From Luteibacter sp. UNC138MFCol5.1 (GTDB taxonomy: Bacteria > Pseudomonadota > Gammaproteobacteria > Xanthomonadales > Rhodanobacteraceae): a DNA stretch of 64,000 nt. Below the pieces are notes generated by a model. The model had not been told where the DNA came from. It made no database searches and saw only the letters and a program-made list of their open reading frames with translations. The stretch lies in contig NZ_FODZ01000003.1 in assembly GCF_900110505.1 (NCBI RefSeq), forward strand, positions 40,447 through 104,446, given 5' to 3'. Below, in pieces: positions 24,190 to 32,441 of the stretch (its first letter is position 1; each line of letters starts with the position of its first letter). Position numbers and translations under genes: made by a program.

Positions 24190-24924
24190 TCACCAGGGCA
24201 GCGTCTTGCCCAGGTGGGTGAACGTGCCGGTCGGGCCATCGTCGGCCAGCAACGCCATGCCGACGCTGCTCTTCGCGCCGGTCGGCACGTCGATCTCGCC
24301 CTGACCGCCGTTCATGTCGGTCTGCACGTAGCCCGGGTGGATGGCGTTGACCTTGATCGGCGTGTCGCGCAGTTCGTAGGCGAGATGGATCGTCCACGCG
24401 TTCAGGGCGCTCTTGGAGGCGTCGTACGCCGGCACCTTGAAGCCATAGACCGGCGACGCGGGGTCGACGTGCATGGCCAGCGAGCCCAGCACGCTCGACA
24501 CGTTCACGATACGTGCCGACGGTGACTTCTTCAGCAGCGGCAGGAAGGCCTGGGTGACGCCGACCACCGCGAAGAGGTTCGTGTCGAACGTCTCCCGCCA
24601 CGTGGCCAGCGACTGTTCCGAGGGCGCCTTGCCGATGTCGTCGAGGAAGATGCCCGCGTTGTTGACGAGAATGTCCAGCCGTCCGAACCGGGCCTCGACG
24701 TCCGCGACGGCCTTTGCGATGCTCTTCGGATCCGCGACGTCGAGCACCAGCGCCTCCACGGGAAGGCCCGTCGAGGCCAGCGCCGCGACGGCTTCCTTCG
24801 TGCGTCCCGGATCGCGTCCGGCAAGCAACGTCAGCACCCCGGCTTCGGCGAGCTGCTTCACCGTCTCGCGGCCGATGCCGCGCGTGGCGCCCGTGACGAG
24901 CGCGATCTTCTGCGATGTGTTCAT
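24190..24924 (-). CDS. Short-chain dehydrogenase/reductase
   Basis: A 244-residue SDR. It contains TGATRGIGRE (residues 11-20), the NNAG motif in LDILVNNAGIFLDD, the serine in IVNVSSVLG, and YDASKSALN with catalytic Tyr and Lys. The HPGYVQTDMN segment is typical of carbonyl-reductase-like SDRs. It is a different subfamily from the one at 18361. It stands convergent to the VOC gene and codirectional with, but separate from, the large peptidase gene. Substrate not evident. Confidence 0.9.
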   Translation of the reverse strand: MNTSQKIALVTGATRGIGRETVKQLAEAGVLTLLAGRDPGRTKEAVAALASTGLPVEALVLDVADPKSIAKAVADVEARFGRLDILVNNAGIFLDDIGKAPSEQSLATWRETFDTNLFAVVGVTQAFLPLLKKSPSARIVNVSSVLGSLAMHVDPASPVYGFKVPAYDASKSALNAWTIHLAYELRDTPIKVNAIHPGYVQTDMNGGQGEIDVPTGAKSSVGMALLADDGPTGTFTHLGKTLPW

Positions 24925-25022
24925 GCTGATCCTTCTCGGATGGGTTCGGGAGGAACGGCCGGAACGGCCGCCACCACCGGTCGACATTGGGACAGCCGTG
25001 TCACGGATAAAGTGGGCCGGAA

Positions 25023-28000
25023 TCACCCCAGGTAAGGACGCTCCGCCGCGAACAAAACGCGGCTGGCGAACGTGCGCCACGCCTGTGGCGCCCGCTCGCC
25101 GAGCACGGAGAGGCCGGCGAGGTACGCACGCGCGCGCAACTGCATCGGCACGCCGTCCAGTTCCGCCTCCGCCGAGGTCGCGCCTCCCTTGCGCACCGCG
25201 GCGATGAAACGCTGCACCTTGCCGACGGCGCCCGGCGTATCGAAGCCTTTCTCGACACCCTCCAGGACCTTGGCCACCGCGGGGTCGGCCGCGCTCACCC
25301 CATCGGCCAGCGCCAGCCATACCGTCTGCTCGTCGAGGCCATCGGCGGGCGCCAGCTTCGCGACGCGTTCGCGCAGCGCCGCCGGCGCGCCACGGGACGC
25401 GGCGGCCATTCGCAGCACATGGGCCTCGATCGGCGTCCCCCTGGCGGCCGTTACCGCGTCGTCGAGGCGGCCCCCGGCGAGAAGCACCAGCGAACGATAA
25501 TCGCCATCGGGCACATGGACGGTGTCTTCGAGTCGCAGCATGGTGCCGATCCACGGCGACATGCGCGCGAACGCCTCTCCGTCCCGCGCGGCGGCCGCCG
25601 GTTCCACCAGGCGTTCGACGCGGAATGCCTCCGGTGCGATGGCCTGGCGCAAGGCCGGGCTCCCGGCGAGGGCGACCCGGTACGCCGCGAGGGACTCGGT
25701 GTACTTCCCGTGCTGGCTGAAGCTGGTAGCCGCCGCGTTGGCGTACCACGGCGACGCCGGCCAACGAGTGAAGCCCGCTTCGAACGCGATATCCCGCGCG
25801 TCGCCATCGGGCAGGCAGCGCGTGGCGAGGTAGGACAGGTCGGCGACGTCCGGCGACGCGTCGGCGAGCGCACGATGCTTCGCGCACACGGCATCGCGCG
25901 CGGCACCCTTCGCGAGGTTCTGCTCGGCGCGCATCGCCACGATGTCCATCGGAAACCGCGTCCGGCGCGCGGCGAAGGCATCGCCGAAACCGGGCAGCTC
26001 AGCACCCAGCGCAAGCCAGTCGAGCAGGTACGTCGAATCCGGCGTGTCGTGGCGCACGTGCGCCAGGACGAGCGTCGCCAGCTCGCTCTTGTTCACGACC
26101 TGGTCGGCGTACGTCTCGGGCGTGAGATCGCTCGCGGCGTCAAGCACGCTGCGGCTGCCGCCGCCGGACTTCGATTCGATGCGCTGCGGAGGGGCTTCGA
26201 ACAGCACCTCCGCCGACGTCGGCATCCAGCGCTGCGGCGTGGGAAGGGCCGGAGGCACCGGGGCGACATTGCCATAGACGGCGGTCCACGCCCGCAGCAT
26301 GCCCGCCTGGGCGACGTTGTAGACGACCTGCTCGGCGGAGCGGTCGACCGTCGCGGTGAACGATTCGATCGGCTGTCCGTCGAGCGCGTGCGTCTCGACC
26401 TGCACGTCGCCACCGCCGCGCACCGTCACCACCGCATGCGCACCTGGCTGAAGCTCCGCGCGGTGTCCGTCGATCGTGGTCACGACCGTTCGGGCCAGAC
26501 CGTTGTAGACGGTGATTTTCGCGCGGTCGACCATCCAGCCGAAGACGAGCACGGAACCGACGATCGCCACGGCGACGACGGTGCGGGCGAGCGCCGGCAC
26601 GAAGCCGCTCGCGCCGAGAAAGCGGTCCCAGAAGCCTGGCTTGTCGACGCGCTGTCCGCGCTCGGTGCCGACGCGCAGCGTGTCGTACGCCGGTGGCGCG
26701 GAAGGAACGACGTCCGGCGCGGCCGGTGGCGCGACGCCGCGCGTCGCATCGGCGACGACGGCTTCGGCGCGCAGCAGTTCGTCGAGCGCCGCGCGGCGCA
26801 GGGCGCCGATCGTTCCGGCCACATGGCCGACCCAGCCGTCGACGTGACGCAACCAGTCGTTGATGTTCTCGCGGCTCGGTGCGTTGAGGCCCAGCTCGCC
26901 GAGCGCGGCCGACCAGCTCTCGGCATCGAGCTCGCGAAGGATCGCCTCCCCCGGCCGCACCTGCGCGGCGATGTCGTACGCTCCATAAAGCGCGCGCCAG
27001 ACATCGTTGGACGCCGCCATGATGATGCGCGCGCCCTTCTCGTCGATGGCGCCACGCACGGTCGCCCGTCGCCAGGCCTGTGCGAGGCCCGCCTGCGCAT
27101 CGCGCAGGTTCGCTTCCGCGTGTTCCGCGTAGAGCAGGATGCCGAGCACGCCCAGCAGGTAATCGCGCCACGCCGCGGAGATTCGCCCCGCCGCCGAGAC
27201 ATGCAGGCTGCGCACCGACTTCATCGCGTCTTCCAGACGGGCGCGGAGTGCCTTGCGCTCCGCATCCACCGCGGCGATCGCGTCCGGAAGCTCGTTGCGC
27301 CGAAGGATCCTGCCGCGATGACGGATCACGCCATCGGGCGCGTCGTAGACGCGATCGCGCAGGGAACACAGCAGCGCGTGCTCGCGGTCGACGGAGCGCA
27401 GGCGCTCCAGATCGTCACCGATCGCCGAGGGATAGAGTTCGTCGCGTTGCAGGGGACGCGACACGGGCACTTCCGCGTGCAGCTCGTCCACCCGGGTCAC
27501 ATGCCGCGTGACGGGGAACCCGAGGTAGATCCCCCGGTAGTGGGCCTTGAGATGTTCGCGCTCGAATTGCGAATCGAGGCGATCGACCGTGACCTGCGAC
27601 TCGACCGCCGATTCCGCTTCGCCGACCAGCTCGCGGGTCATGCGTTCGCGCAGGCCGGGCGCGTCATCGAACACCGTCCACGCGCTACGGTCGTCGACCG
27701 GCGCGTGCAGGTAGACGCGCTTCGCATTGTGCTCGCGCTCGTGGTTCATCGGATGCGTCGACCACATGCGCGGCGGCTGCGCCAGTTCGCCTTCGAACAC
27801 GCGGAACGCGGCGGCGCCGTCCACCGGGACGACGGGACGCGTGCCGTAGGCGGGATCGTTGTAGATCCGGCCCAGCCGCTCGGCGATGGCGTGGTGCACG
27901 GCGAAGAGATCGGCGGGCGGCAACTTCGCGGCGGCTTCGCCCCGCGCGAAGTTCACGGCGCGATCCCAGGCGTCGTCGGCCACCTGCAGACGATGCAACG

Positions 28001-28832
28001 CGCTGATCAGCGCATCGCTTCCCGTCAGCGACACGGCCACGAGGTCCGCCTGCATCTCCATCTCGCGGGAGAGCGCGCGCTGGGCCACGACGACGAGCCG
28101 GAAGGCGATGTCGACGACCGCGCGCAACGCCCAGATCACGGTACCGAGCACCCAGCCGATCCAGGCGATGCGGAAGTCGAACCGGGACAGCTGACGCAGG
28201 AACGTATCGAGCGCGTCTCGCCGGCCGACGATGTGCGCCGCGATCTGCTGCGTCGTGTACACCCAGCGACCGACCGCCATGGAGCGCTGCGCGAAGTGAC
28301 CGAACTCGTGCGCGAGCACCGCCTTGAACTCGCTCATGTTGAGCATGTTCACGAGCGCCAGGCCGATCTCGAGATTCTTGCGCGAGGGAAACAGGAGGTT
28401 GAGCAGCGACAGATCGTAGAAGACCGCCGCGTTCACCCTGCCCGACGCGAACACGCGATGCGCACGTGGCGCACCCGCGTCGTCCGCGATCCGGTCGAGG
28501 AAGGCGAACAGGCGCGGCTCCTCCGCGCGCGTCAGTTCGATACCGTTGTTTCCCGAGCCGCCCTTCCTGACGAAGAAGAGCCCCTTGATCATGAAGAAGG
28601 CGAGGAAGAGGCTCGACGCTCCCACGCCGAAACGGAGCAGTCCGTTTCCGCCGCCGATGCGACTCAGCTCGTTGACGCCGATCAGAACGAACCACGCCGT
28701 GAGCGCGAGATACACCGCGATGAACAGCACCAGGCTGCCCACGGCGATCCAGGCGTGGCGTCGATACGACGCGCCAGGATGCGTGAAGGCCGCCGGCACC
28801 TCGGCCGGCCCGGCCGGATAGATCGTTTCCAT
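25023..28832 (-). CDS. Very large membrane-bound M48-family metallopeptidase
   Basis: A 1269-residue protein. The N-terminal 300 residues carry two membrane segments (residues 27-50 and 65-90) and the zinc motif HEFGH at about 175-179, in AVLAHEFGHFAQRSMAV, with a downstream helix pair between which SREMEMQADLVAV provides the third zinc ligand Glu. This is the M48 (HtpX/Ste24-like) core. Residues 400-700 are helical, another membrane segment lies at about 770, and residues 850-1269 are beta and TPR-like. The usual M48 protein is 280-500 residues, so this is an extended form. The start is the ATG with GGGGGG upstream; earlier codons to 28892 look non-coding. Confidence 0.85.
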   Translation of the reverse strand: METIYPAGPAEVPAAFTHPGASYRRHAWIAVGSLVLFIAVYLALTAWFVLIGVNELSRIGGGNGLLRFGVGASSLFLAFFMIKGLFFVRKGGSGNNGIELTRAEEPRLFAFLDRIADDAGAPRAHRVFASGRVNAAVFYDLSLLNLLFPSRKNLEIGLALVNMLNMSEFKAVLAHEFGHFAQRSMAVGRWVYTTQQIAAHIVGRRDALDTFLRQLSRFDFRIAWIGWVLGTVIWALRAVVDIAFRLVVVAQRALSREMEMQADLVAVSLTGSDALISALHRLQVADDAWDRAVNFARGEAAAKLPPADLFAVHHAIAERLGRIYNDPAYGTRPVVPVDGAAAFRVFEGELAQPPRMWSTHPMNHEREHNAKRVYLHAPVDDRSAWTVFDDAPGLRERMTRELVGEAESAVESQVTVDRLDSQFEREHLKAHYRGIYLGFPVTRHVTRVDELHAEVPVSRPLQRDELYPSAIGDDLERLRSVDREHALLCSLRDRVYDAPDGVIRHRGRILRRNELPDAIAAVDAERKALRARLEDAMKSVRSLHVSAAGRISAAWRDYLLGVLGILLYAEHAEANLRDAQAGLAQAWRRATVRGAIDEKGARIIMAASNDVWRALYGAYDIAAQVRPGEAILRELDAESWSAALGELGLNAPSRENINDWLRHVDGWVGHVAGTIGALRRAALDELLRAEAVVADATRGVAPPAAPDVVPSAPPAYDTLRVGTERGQRVDKPGFWDRFLGASGFVPALARTVVAVAIVGSVLVFGWMVDRAKITVYNGLARTVVTTIDGHRAELQPGAHAVVTVRGGGDVQVETHALDGQPIESFTATVDRSAEQVVYNVAQAGMLRAWTAVYGNVAPVPPALPTPQRWMPTSAEVLFEAPPQRIESKSGGGSRSVLDAASDLTPETYADQVVNKSELATLVLAHVRHDTPDSTYLLDWLALGAELPGFGDAFAARRTRFPMDIVAMRAEQNLAKGAARDAVCAKHRALADASPDVADLSYLATRCLPDGDARDIAFEAGFTRWPASPWYANAAATSFSQHGKYTESLAAYRVALAGSPALRQAIAPEAFRVERLVEPAAAARDGEAFARMSPWIGTMLRLEDTVHVPDGDYRSLVLLAGGRLDDAVTAARGTPIEAHVLRMAAASRGAPAALRERVAKLAPADGLDEQTVWLALADGVSAADPAVAKVLEGVEKGFDTPGAVGKVQRFIAAVRKGGATSAEAELDGVPMQLRARAYLAGLSVLGERAPQAWRTFASRVLFAAERPYLG

Positions 28833-28911
28833 GATTGCCCCCCGACAATGACGACCGGAGTGTGCGGCGGCCCCACGCGCGCCGTCAATCACCTGCCCCG
28901 ACAGGTATCGG

Positions 28912-29538
28912 TCAGGACAAAGCGGCTTCGAGCAGGGGACGGGCCCAGACCGGCGTGCGTCCGAGCGTCGCCACGTCCTTGGGCCATTGAAGTTTCCCGT
29001 GCCTTACCCGAGCCAGCAGGAGCGGATCGGGAACCGCGGCGCCGTGCGGAACATCGACGCTGTTGTCGTAGATCTGCAACGAGGCGATCGACGGCATGAG
29101 GGCGATCAGGTTCTCCATCGCGGTGAGGTACCGCTCGCGGATCTTCGCCTCGGGAATGTCGTGTCCGCCCGCCGCGACGCGCGCCCGCACGCGTGCGATG
29201 TGCTGTTCCGGCGAAGAAAGGCCACAAAACCACATGAGGATATCGTGCGTCCGCGCGGCTGCGGCGATGCGACGCGGGACCGTATTGCCGCCCAACGTCG
29301 TCTCGAAGGCGTAGGCGCTTCCCGTCGCCACCGCGTGATCGAGCCGTCGCATGCCTTCCTGCCACGCTTCGGCGTTGGCGCGAACCTGATCGTACCCGCC
29401 CAGCGACAGCAGTTCGCGCGCGAACGTGTCGGGGTTGAACCAGTCGAGGCCGGCCTGCCGCAGCCGGTATCCGCCGATGGAACTCTTGCCTGCGCCGTTG
29501 ACCCCCGCCAACACGTAAAGCGCCGGACGTCCGGTCAA
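28912..29538 (-). CDS. Zeta-toxin-like P-loop kinase
   Basis: A 208-residue protein with a Walker A motif GVNGAGKSS (residues 12-20) and FETTLGGNT, WFCGLSSPEQHIARVRARVA further on, which match the zeta-toxin/AAA_33 kinase layout. Zeta toxins phosphorylate UDP-sugar precursors of peptidoglycan. Its ATG overlaps the stop of the upstream Phd-like gene by 4 bases, so the pair looks like a type II toxin-antitoxin unit with the antitoxin first. The classical epsilon antitoxin is missing, replaced by a Phd/YefM-type protein. Toxicity has to be shown. Confidence 0.75.
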   Translation of the reverse strand: MTGRPALYVLAGVNGAGKSSIGGYRLRQAGLDWFNPDTFARELLSLGGYDQVRANAEAWQEGMRRLDHAVATGSAYAFETTLGGNTVPRRIAAAARTHDILMWFCGLSSPEQHIARVRARVAAGGHDIPEAKIRERYLTAMENLIALMPSIASLQIYDNSVDVPHGAAVPDPLLLARVRHGKLQWPKDVATLGRTPVWARPLLEAALS

Positions 29539-29891
29539 TGGCTATCCCCCGCCTTCACCTGGCCATCCAGTGTCGTGACGCCATCCATCAGGGCGCGCAG
29601 GCGATCGCTCGCGTCGGCGGCCTGCAACGACGCCAGCCGTTCGTCGAAGCGCAGACGCAGCGTGTCGAGCGCGGACGCCTGACGGACACCGGCATCCTCG
29701 AGGGCGTGGAGAATCTGGCTGTATTCGTCGGCCGAAAGGATCACGGCCTCGGGTTCACTGTGGTTGGTGACCACCACCTTGCCCTTCCGTGCGATGGCGC
29801 GCATGACGCCACGCCATCCCAGCTTCTTGACGTCCGAAGCGGGCGTACGGGGCAGATCTTCGATCGCATCGAGTTTGAGCGTCAGTGCCAT
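29535..29891 (-). CDS. Phd/YefM-like antitoxin
   Basis: A 118-residue protein from the ATG complementary to 29889-29891, with GGAGG upstream. The N-terminal 65 residues have the Phd pattern: ASDVKKLGWRGVMRAIARKGKVVVTNHSEPEAVILSADEYSQIL, with a helix, the strand-turn-strand and the 'EY' ending. The C-terminal 50 residues are helical and probably wrap the toxin. Overlap with the zeta-like gene suggests translational coupling; Phd-type proteins usually repress their own promoter. The upstream extension to 29936 has no Shine-Dalgarno support. Confidence 0.75.
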   Translation of the reverse strand: MALTLKLDAIEDLPRTPASDVKKLGWRGVMRAIARKGKVVVTNHSEPEAVILSADEYSQILHALEDAGVRQASALDTLRLRFDERLASLQAADASDRLRALMDGVTTLDGQVKAGDSH

Positions 29892-30005
29892 GGCGGCCTC
29901 CGCGTGACTTGAGGCCATTATACCCATAAAGGCCAATCTGGCCCATCGACACAGGAACGACCCCCACGGCGGCAGGCTCCTCGTGCCAACGACCGGAGCA
30001 CCGCC

Positions 30006-30197
30006 ATGACGCCACTCGACAAACCCCTCAAGCGCGAACTCGTCGTCGACGGCGAGGTGTACACGCTATCCATCGACCCGGAGGGGTTGAAGCTGGTGCC
30101 GAAAGGAAAACGGAACGGCGTGGCGTTGGCCTGGAAGGACATTCTCAACGGCGACGCCGGCCTCGCCGCCGCCCTGCAGGCGTCCGTGGGCGGTTGA
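30006..30197 (+). CDS. Small conserved-looking hypothetical protein
   Basis: A 63-residue protein: a beta hairpin region KRELVVDGEVYTLSIDPEGLKLVPKGKRNG followed by a short helix ALAWKDILNGDAGLAAAL. This pattern, a small strand-rich protein of about 60 residues ending in Ala/Gly, is common in Xanthomonadales genomes and has no known function. The ATG at 30006 follows GGAGCACCGCC. It lies alone between the toxin-antitoxin pair and the pga operon. Confidence 0.65.
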   Translation: MTPLDKPLKRELVVDGEVYTLSIDPEGLKLVPKGKRNGVALAWKDILNGDAGLAAALQASVGG

Positions 30198-30371
30198 CGC
30201 TATATCATCCGGCCTAGGCCCCATGGCCGATGGCCTGTCATGTCGCCTTGGCATGGTGTTTGCTGCGACAATATCAGGCTTGGCCGAGACTTCGCGATGA
30301 AGACGGCCTGACTTTTCAATGCCGCTGCCGGTCGTGCGCGTCCGGTGGCCGCCAAGGGTGAAGTTGGCAGG

Positions 30372-32441
30372 ATGGGACTAATGTCGTTGATACCGCCGCG
30401 CGCCGCGCGCTCGCCCCGAGGGAGGCTCTGCCTTGCCCTGCTGCTGGCCCTGCAGGGTCCGCTGGCCCACGCCGTCGATGTCCCGGTCGGCCGCGACGCC
30501 CTGATGGCGCAGATCCGGCAGGAACGCGATGCGGGGCGGCGCGTCGACGCCCTTGCCCATTGCCAGGCCCTGCTCGACCGCTGGCCGGACGATACGGAGG
30601 CACAGGCGCTCAACGTCACTTTATTGACGGAATTGGGCGCGTCGACGCGCGCCGGAGAACTGGCCTCCGCGCTCCGGCCGGCACCTGGCGTCGCGGAACG
30701 CTTCCACCTGGATGCCGACCATGTCGCCCAGGAGATCCGCTGGGCAGAGGGAGAACCCGCCGATCCGAAGCACCCTTACGCGGAAGCGGACCGCGCCGTC
30801 GCCGACGCGCGCCAGCTGGTCGACGATCCGCTGCTACCGGCCGACCTGCGGCAGCGCGCCGAATTCGACCTGCTCGTGGCGCTCGACCGCGCCGGCAGGG
30901 CCGAGGAGGCCGTCGCCCGTTACGACGCCCTGAAGGCGAAGGGCGTCGCCCTTCCGCCGTACGTCGAGCGCGCGGTCGCCGACGCGCTGCTGGTCAGGCG
31001 TCGCCCGGCCGAGGCCGCGCGTCTGTACGAAGACAGCATCGCGAAGGATCCGGGCCCCTACGACGTAACCGAAAGCGAACCGCGCATCGGCCTCATGTAC
31101 GCGTACCTCGAGTCCGGCCAGACACGGAAGGCGATCCAGACGATCGACGAGCTGGCCGCCCGGGAACCGACCTGGAGGCGTATCCCGGGTATCCGGCTAC
31201 CCCTGCAGAACCCGCGCAAGGTCGACGCCGACCTCAACGCGGCGACGCTGCGCGAGTACGTGGACATGCCGGCGGAGGCCTATGCCCGCCTCGAGCCGAT
31301 GCGTCGCGAAGCGCCGGCGAACGCGCAGATCCGCCGCGAGCTGGGCATGGTGGAACTCGCCCGCGGCTGGCCGCGTCGCGCGCAGGACGATTTCAACATC
31401 GCGGCGACGCTGGATCGCCGCGACCTCGGCGCGTACATCGGCGAGGCCGATGCGGCGCGTGTGCTCAACGACTACGAAGGCGTCGACGAGAACCTCGCCA
31501 TGGCGCAGACCCTTGGCGACCGCAACGGCCGCGTCGACCGAGCCGTGAAGGCGTGGGACCGCGAGCGCGGCTGGCAGTTCGACCTCGCCACCGAGCAGGG
31601 CAAGGGCTCGAGTCCGGATTTCGGCGACCGCGACGGCACCACGCAGGCCACCATCGCCAGCCCGCTGATCGACGATCACTGGCGCGTGCTCGCGCTCGGT
31701 CGCTACTCGACCGCCGACCTTCCCGAAGGCGACGTCCGCCGCAGTCGCGTGGGCCTCGGCGTCCGTGGCTACGCGCGCGGACTCGAAGCGTACGTTCAGG
31801 CGCTGCCCGCCACCGACCGCTACGTCGGCAAGACCGCGCTCGAAGCCGGCTTCGACTGGTCCATCACCGATCACTGGGCCTGGGCCGCCGACTTCAGCAC
31901 GGCGGGCGAAGACACCCCGCTGCGCGCGCAGTACTACGGCATCTCGGCGAAGACGCTCGACACGGCTGTGACGTGGCGCGCGAGCGAGCTGACCCAGGCC
32001 CGCGTCGGCCTGTCGCGTGACCGCTTCACCGACGGCAACACGCGCACCGGCTGGCTCGCCAACGTGATCCAGCGGCTGCACACCGCGCCCAACCTCACGA
32101 TCGACGGCGGCGTGGAACTGGGCGGTTCGATGAACACGCGCACCGAGCGCCCGTACTTCAACCCGCGCCGCGACTACAGCTACGCGCTGACCGGCCGCCT
32201 CGAGAACCTGCTCGGCCAGTTCTACGAGCGCAACGTGACCCAGCGCGTCGACGTCGCCGTCGGCCAGTACGCCGAGAAAGGCTTCGCCACCGACTGGATG
32301 GCGACCGTGCGCTACGGCCAGACCATCCAGACCGCGCCCGGCTTCCGCCTCGGCTGGGGCCTGGGCTGGCACAACCAACCTTACGATGGCAGGCGCGAAC
32401 ACCGTGTCGTCCTCGACCTGACGCTGCACTGGGGAGAATGA
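30372..32441 (+). CDS. pgaA: PgaA: poly-beta-1,6-GlcNAc export porin
   Basis: A 689-residue outer-membrane protein. After the signal peptide (about residues 1-34, ending AHA) the first half is TPR-like helices (RVDALAHCQALLDRWPDDTEAQAL; GIGEADAARVLNDYEG-type units), used in periplasm to bind PgaB and deacetylated polymer. The second half is a 16-strand barrel, ending LDLTLHWGE. ATG 30372 or 30381 are both possible (AGGA just before the second); the GTG at 30345 is not needed. It is the first gene of pgaABCD, with 4-base overlaps throughout. The operon is probably under c-di-GMP control at PgaC/PgaD. Confidence 0.92.
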   Translation: MGLMSLIPPRAARSPRGRLCLALLLALQGPLAHAVDVPVGRDALMAQIRQERDAGRRVDALAHCQALLDRWPDDTEAQALNVTLLTELGASTRAGELASALRPAPGVAERFHLDADHVAQEIRWAEGEPADPKHPYAEADRAVADARQLVDDPLLPADLRQRAEFDLLVALDRAGRAEEAVARYDALKAKGVALPPYVERAVADALLVRRRPAEAARLYEDSIAKDPGPYDVTESEPRIGLMYAYLESGQTRKAIQTIDELAAREPTWRRIPGIRLPLQNPRKVDADLNAATLREYVDMPAEAYARLEPMRREAPANAQIRRELGMVELARGWPRRAQDDFNIAATLDRRDLGAYIGEADAARVLNDYEGVDENLAMAQTLGDRNGRVDRAVKAWDRERGWQFDLATEQGKGSSPDFGDRDGTTQATIASPLIDDHWRVLALGRYSTADLPEGDVRRSRVGLGVRGYARGLEAYVQALPATDRYVGKTALEAGFDWSITDHWAWAADFSTAGEDTPLRAQYYGISAKTLDTAVTWRASELTQARVGLSRDRFTDGNTRTGWLANVIQRLHTAPNLTIDGGVELGGSMNTRTERPYFNPRRDYSYALTGRLENLLGQFYERNVTQRVDVAVGQYAEKGFATDWMATVRYGQTIQTAPGFRLGWGLGWHNQPYDGRREHRVVLDLTLHWGE

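Noticed and set aside
25419..29099. A 1226-codon open frame on the plus strand
   Set aside because: It is the antisense of the M48 peptidase and zeta-like genes, has no domain pattern, and arises from high GC.
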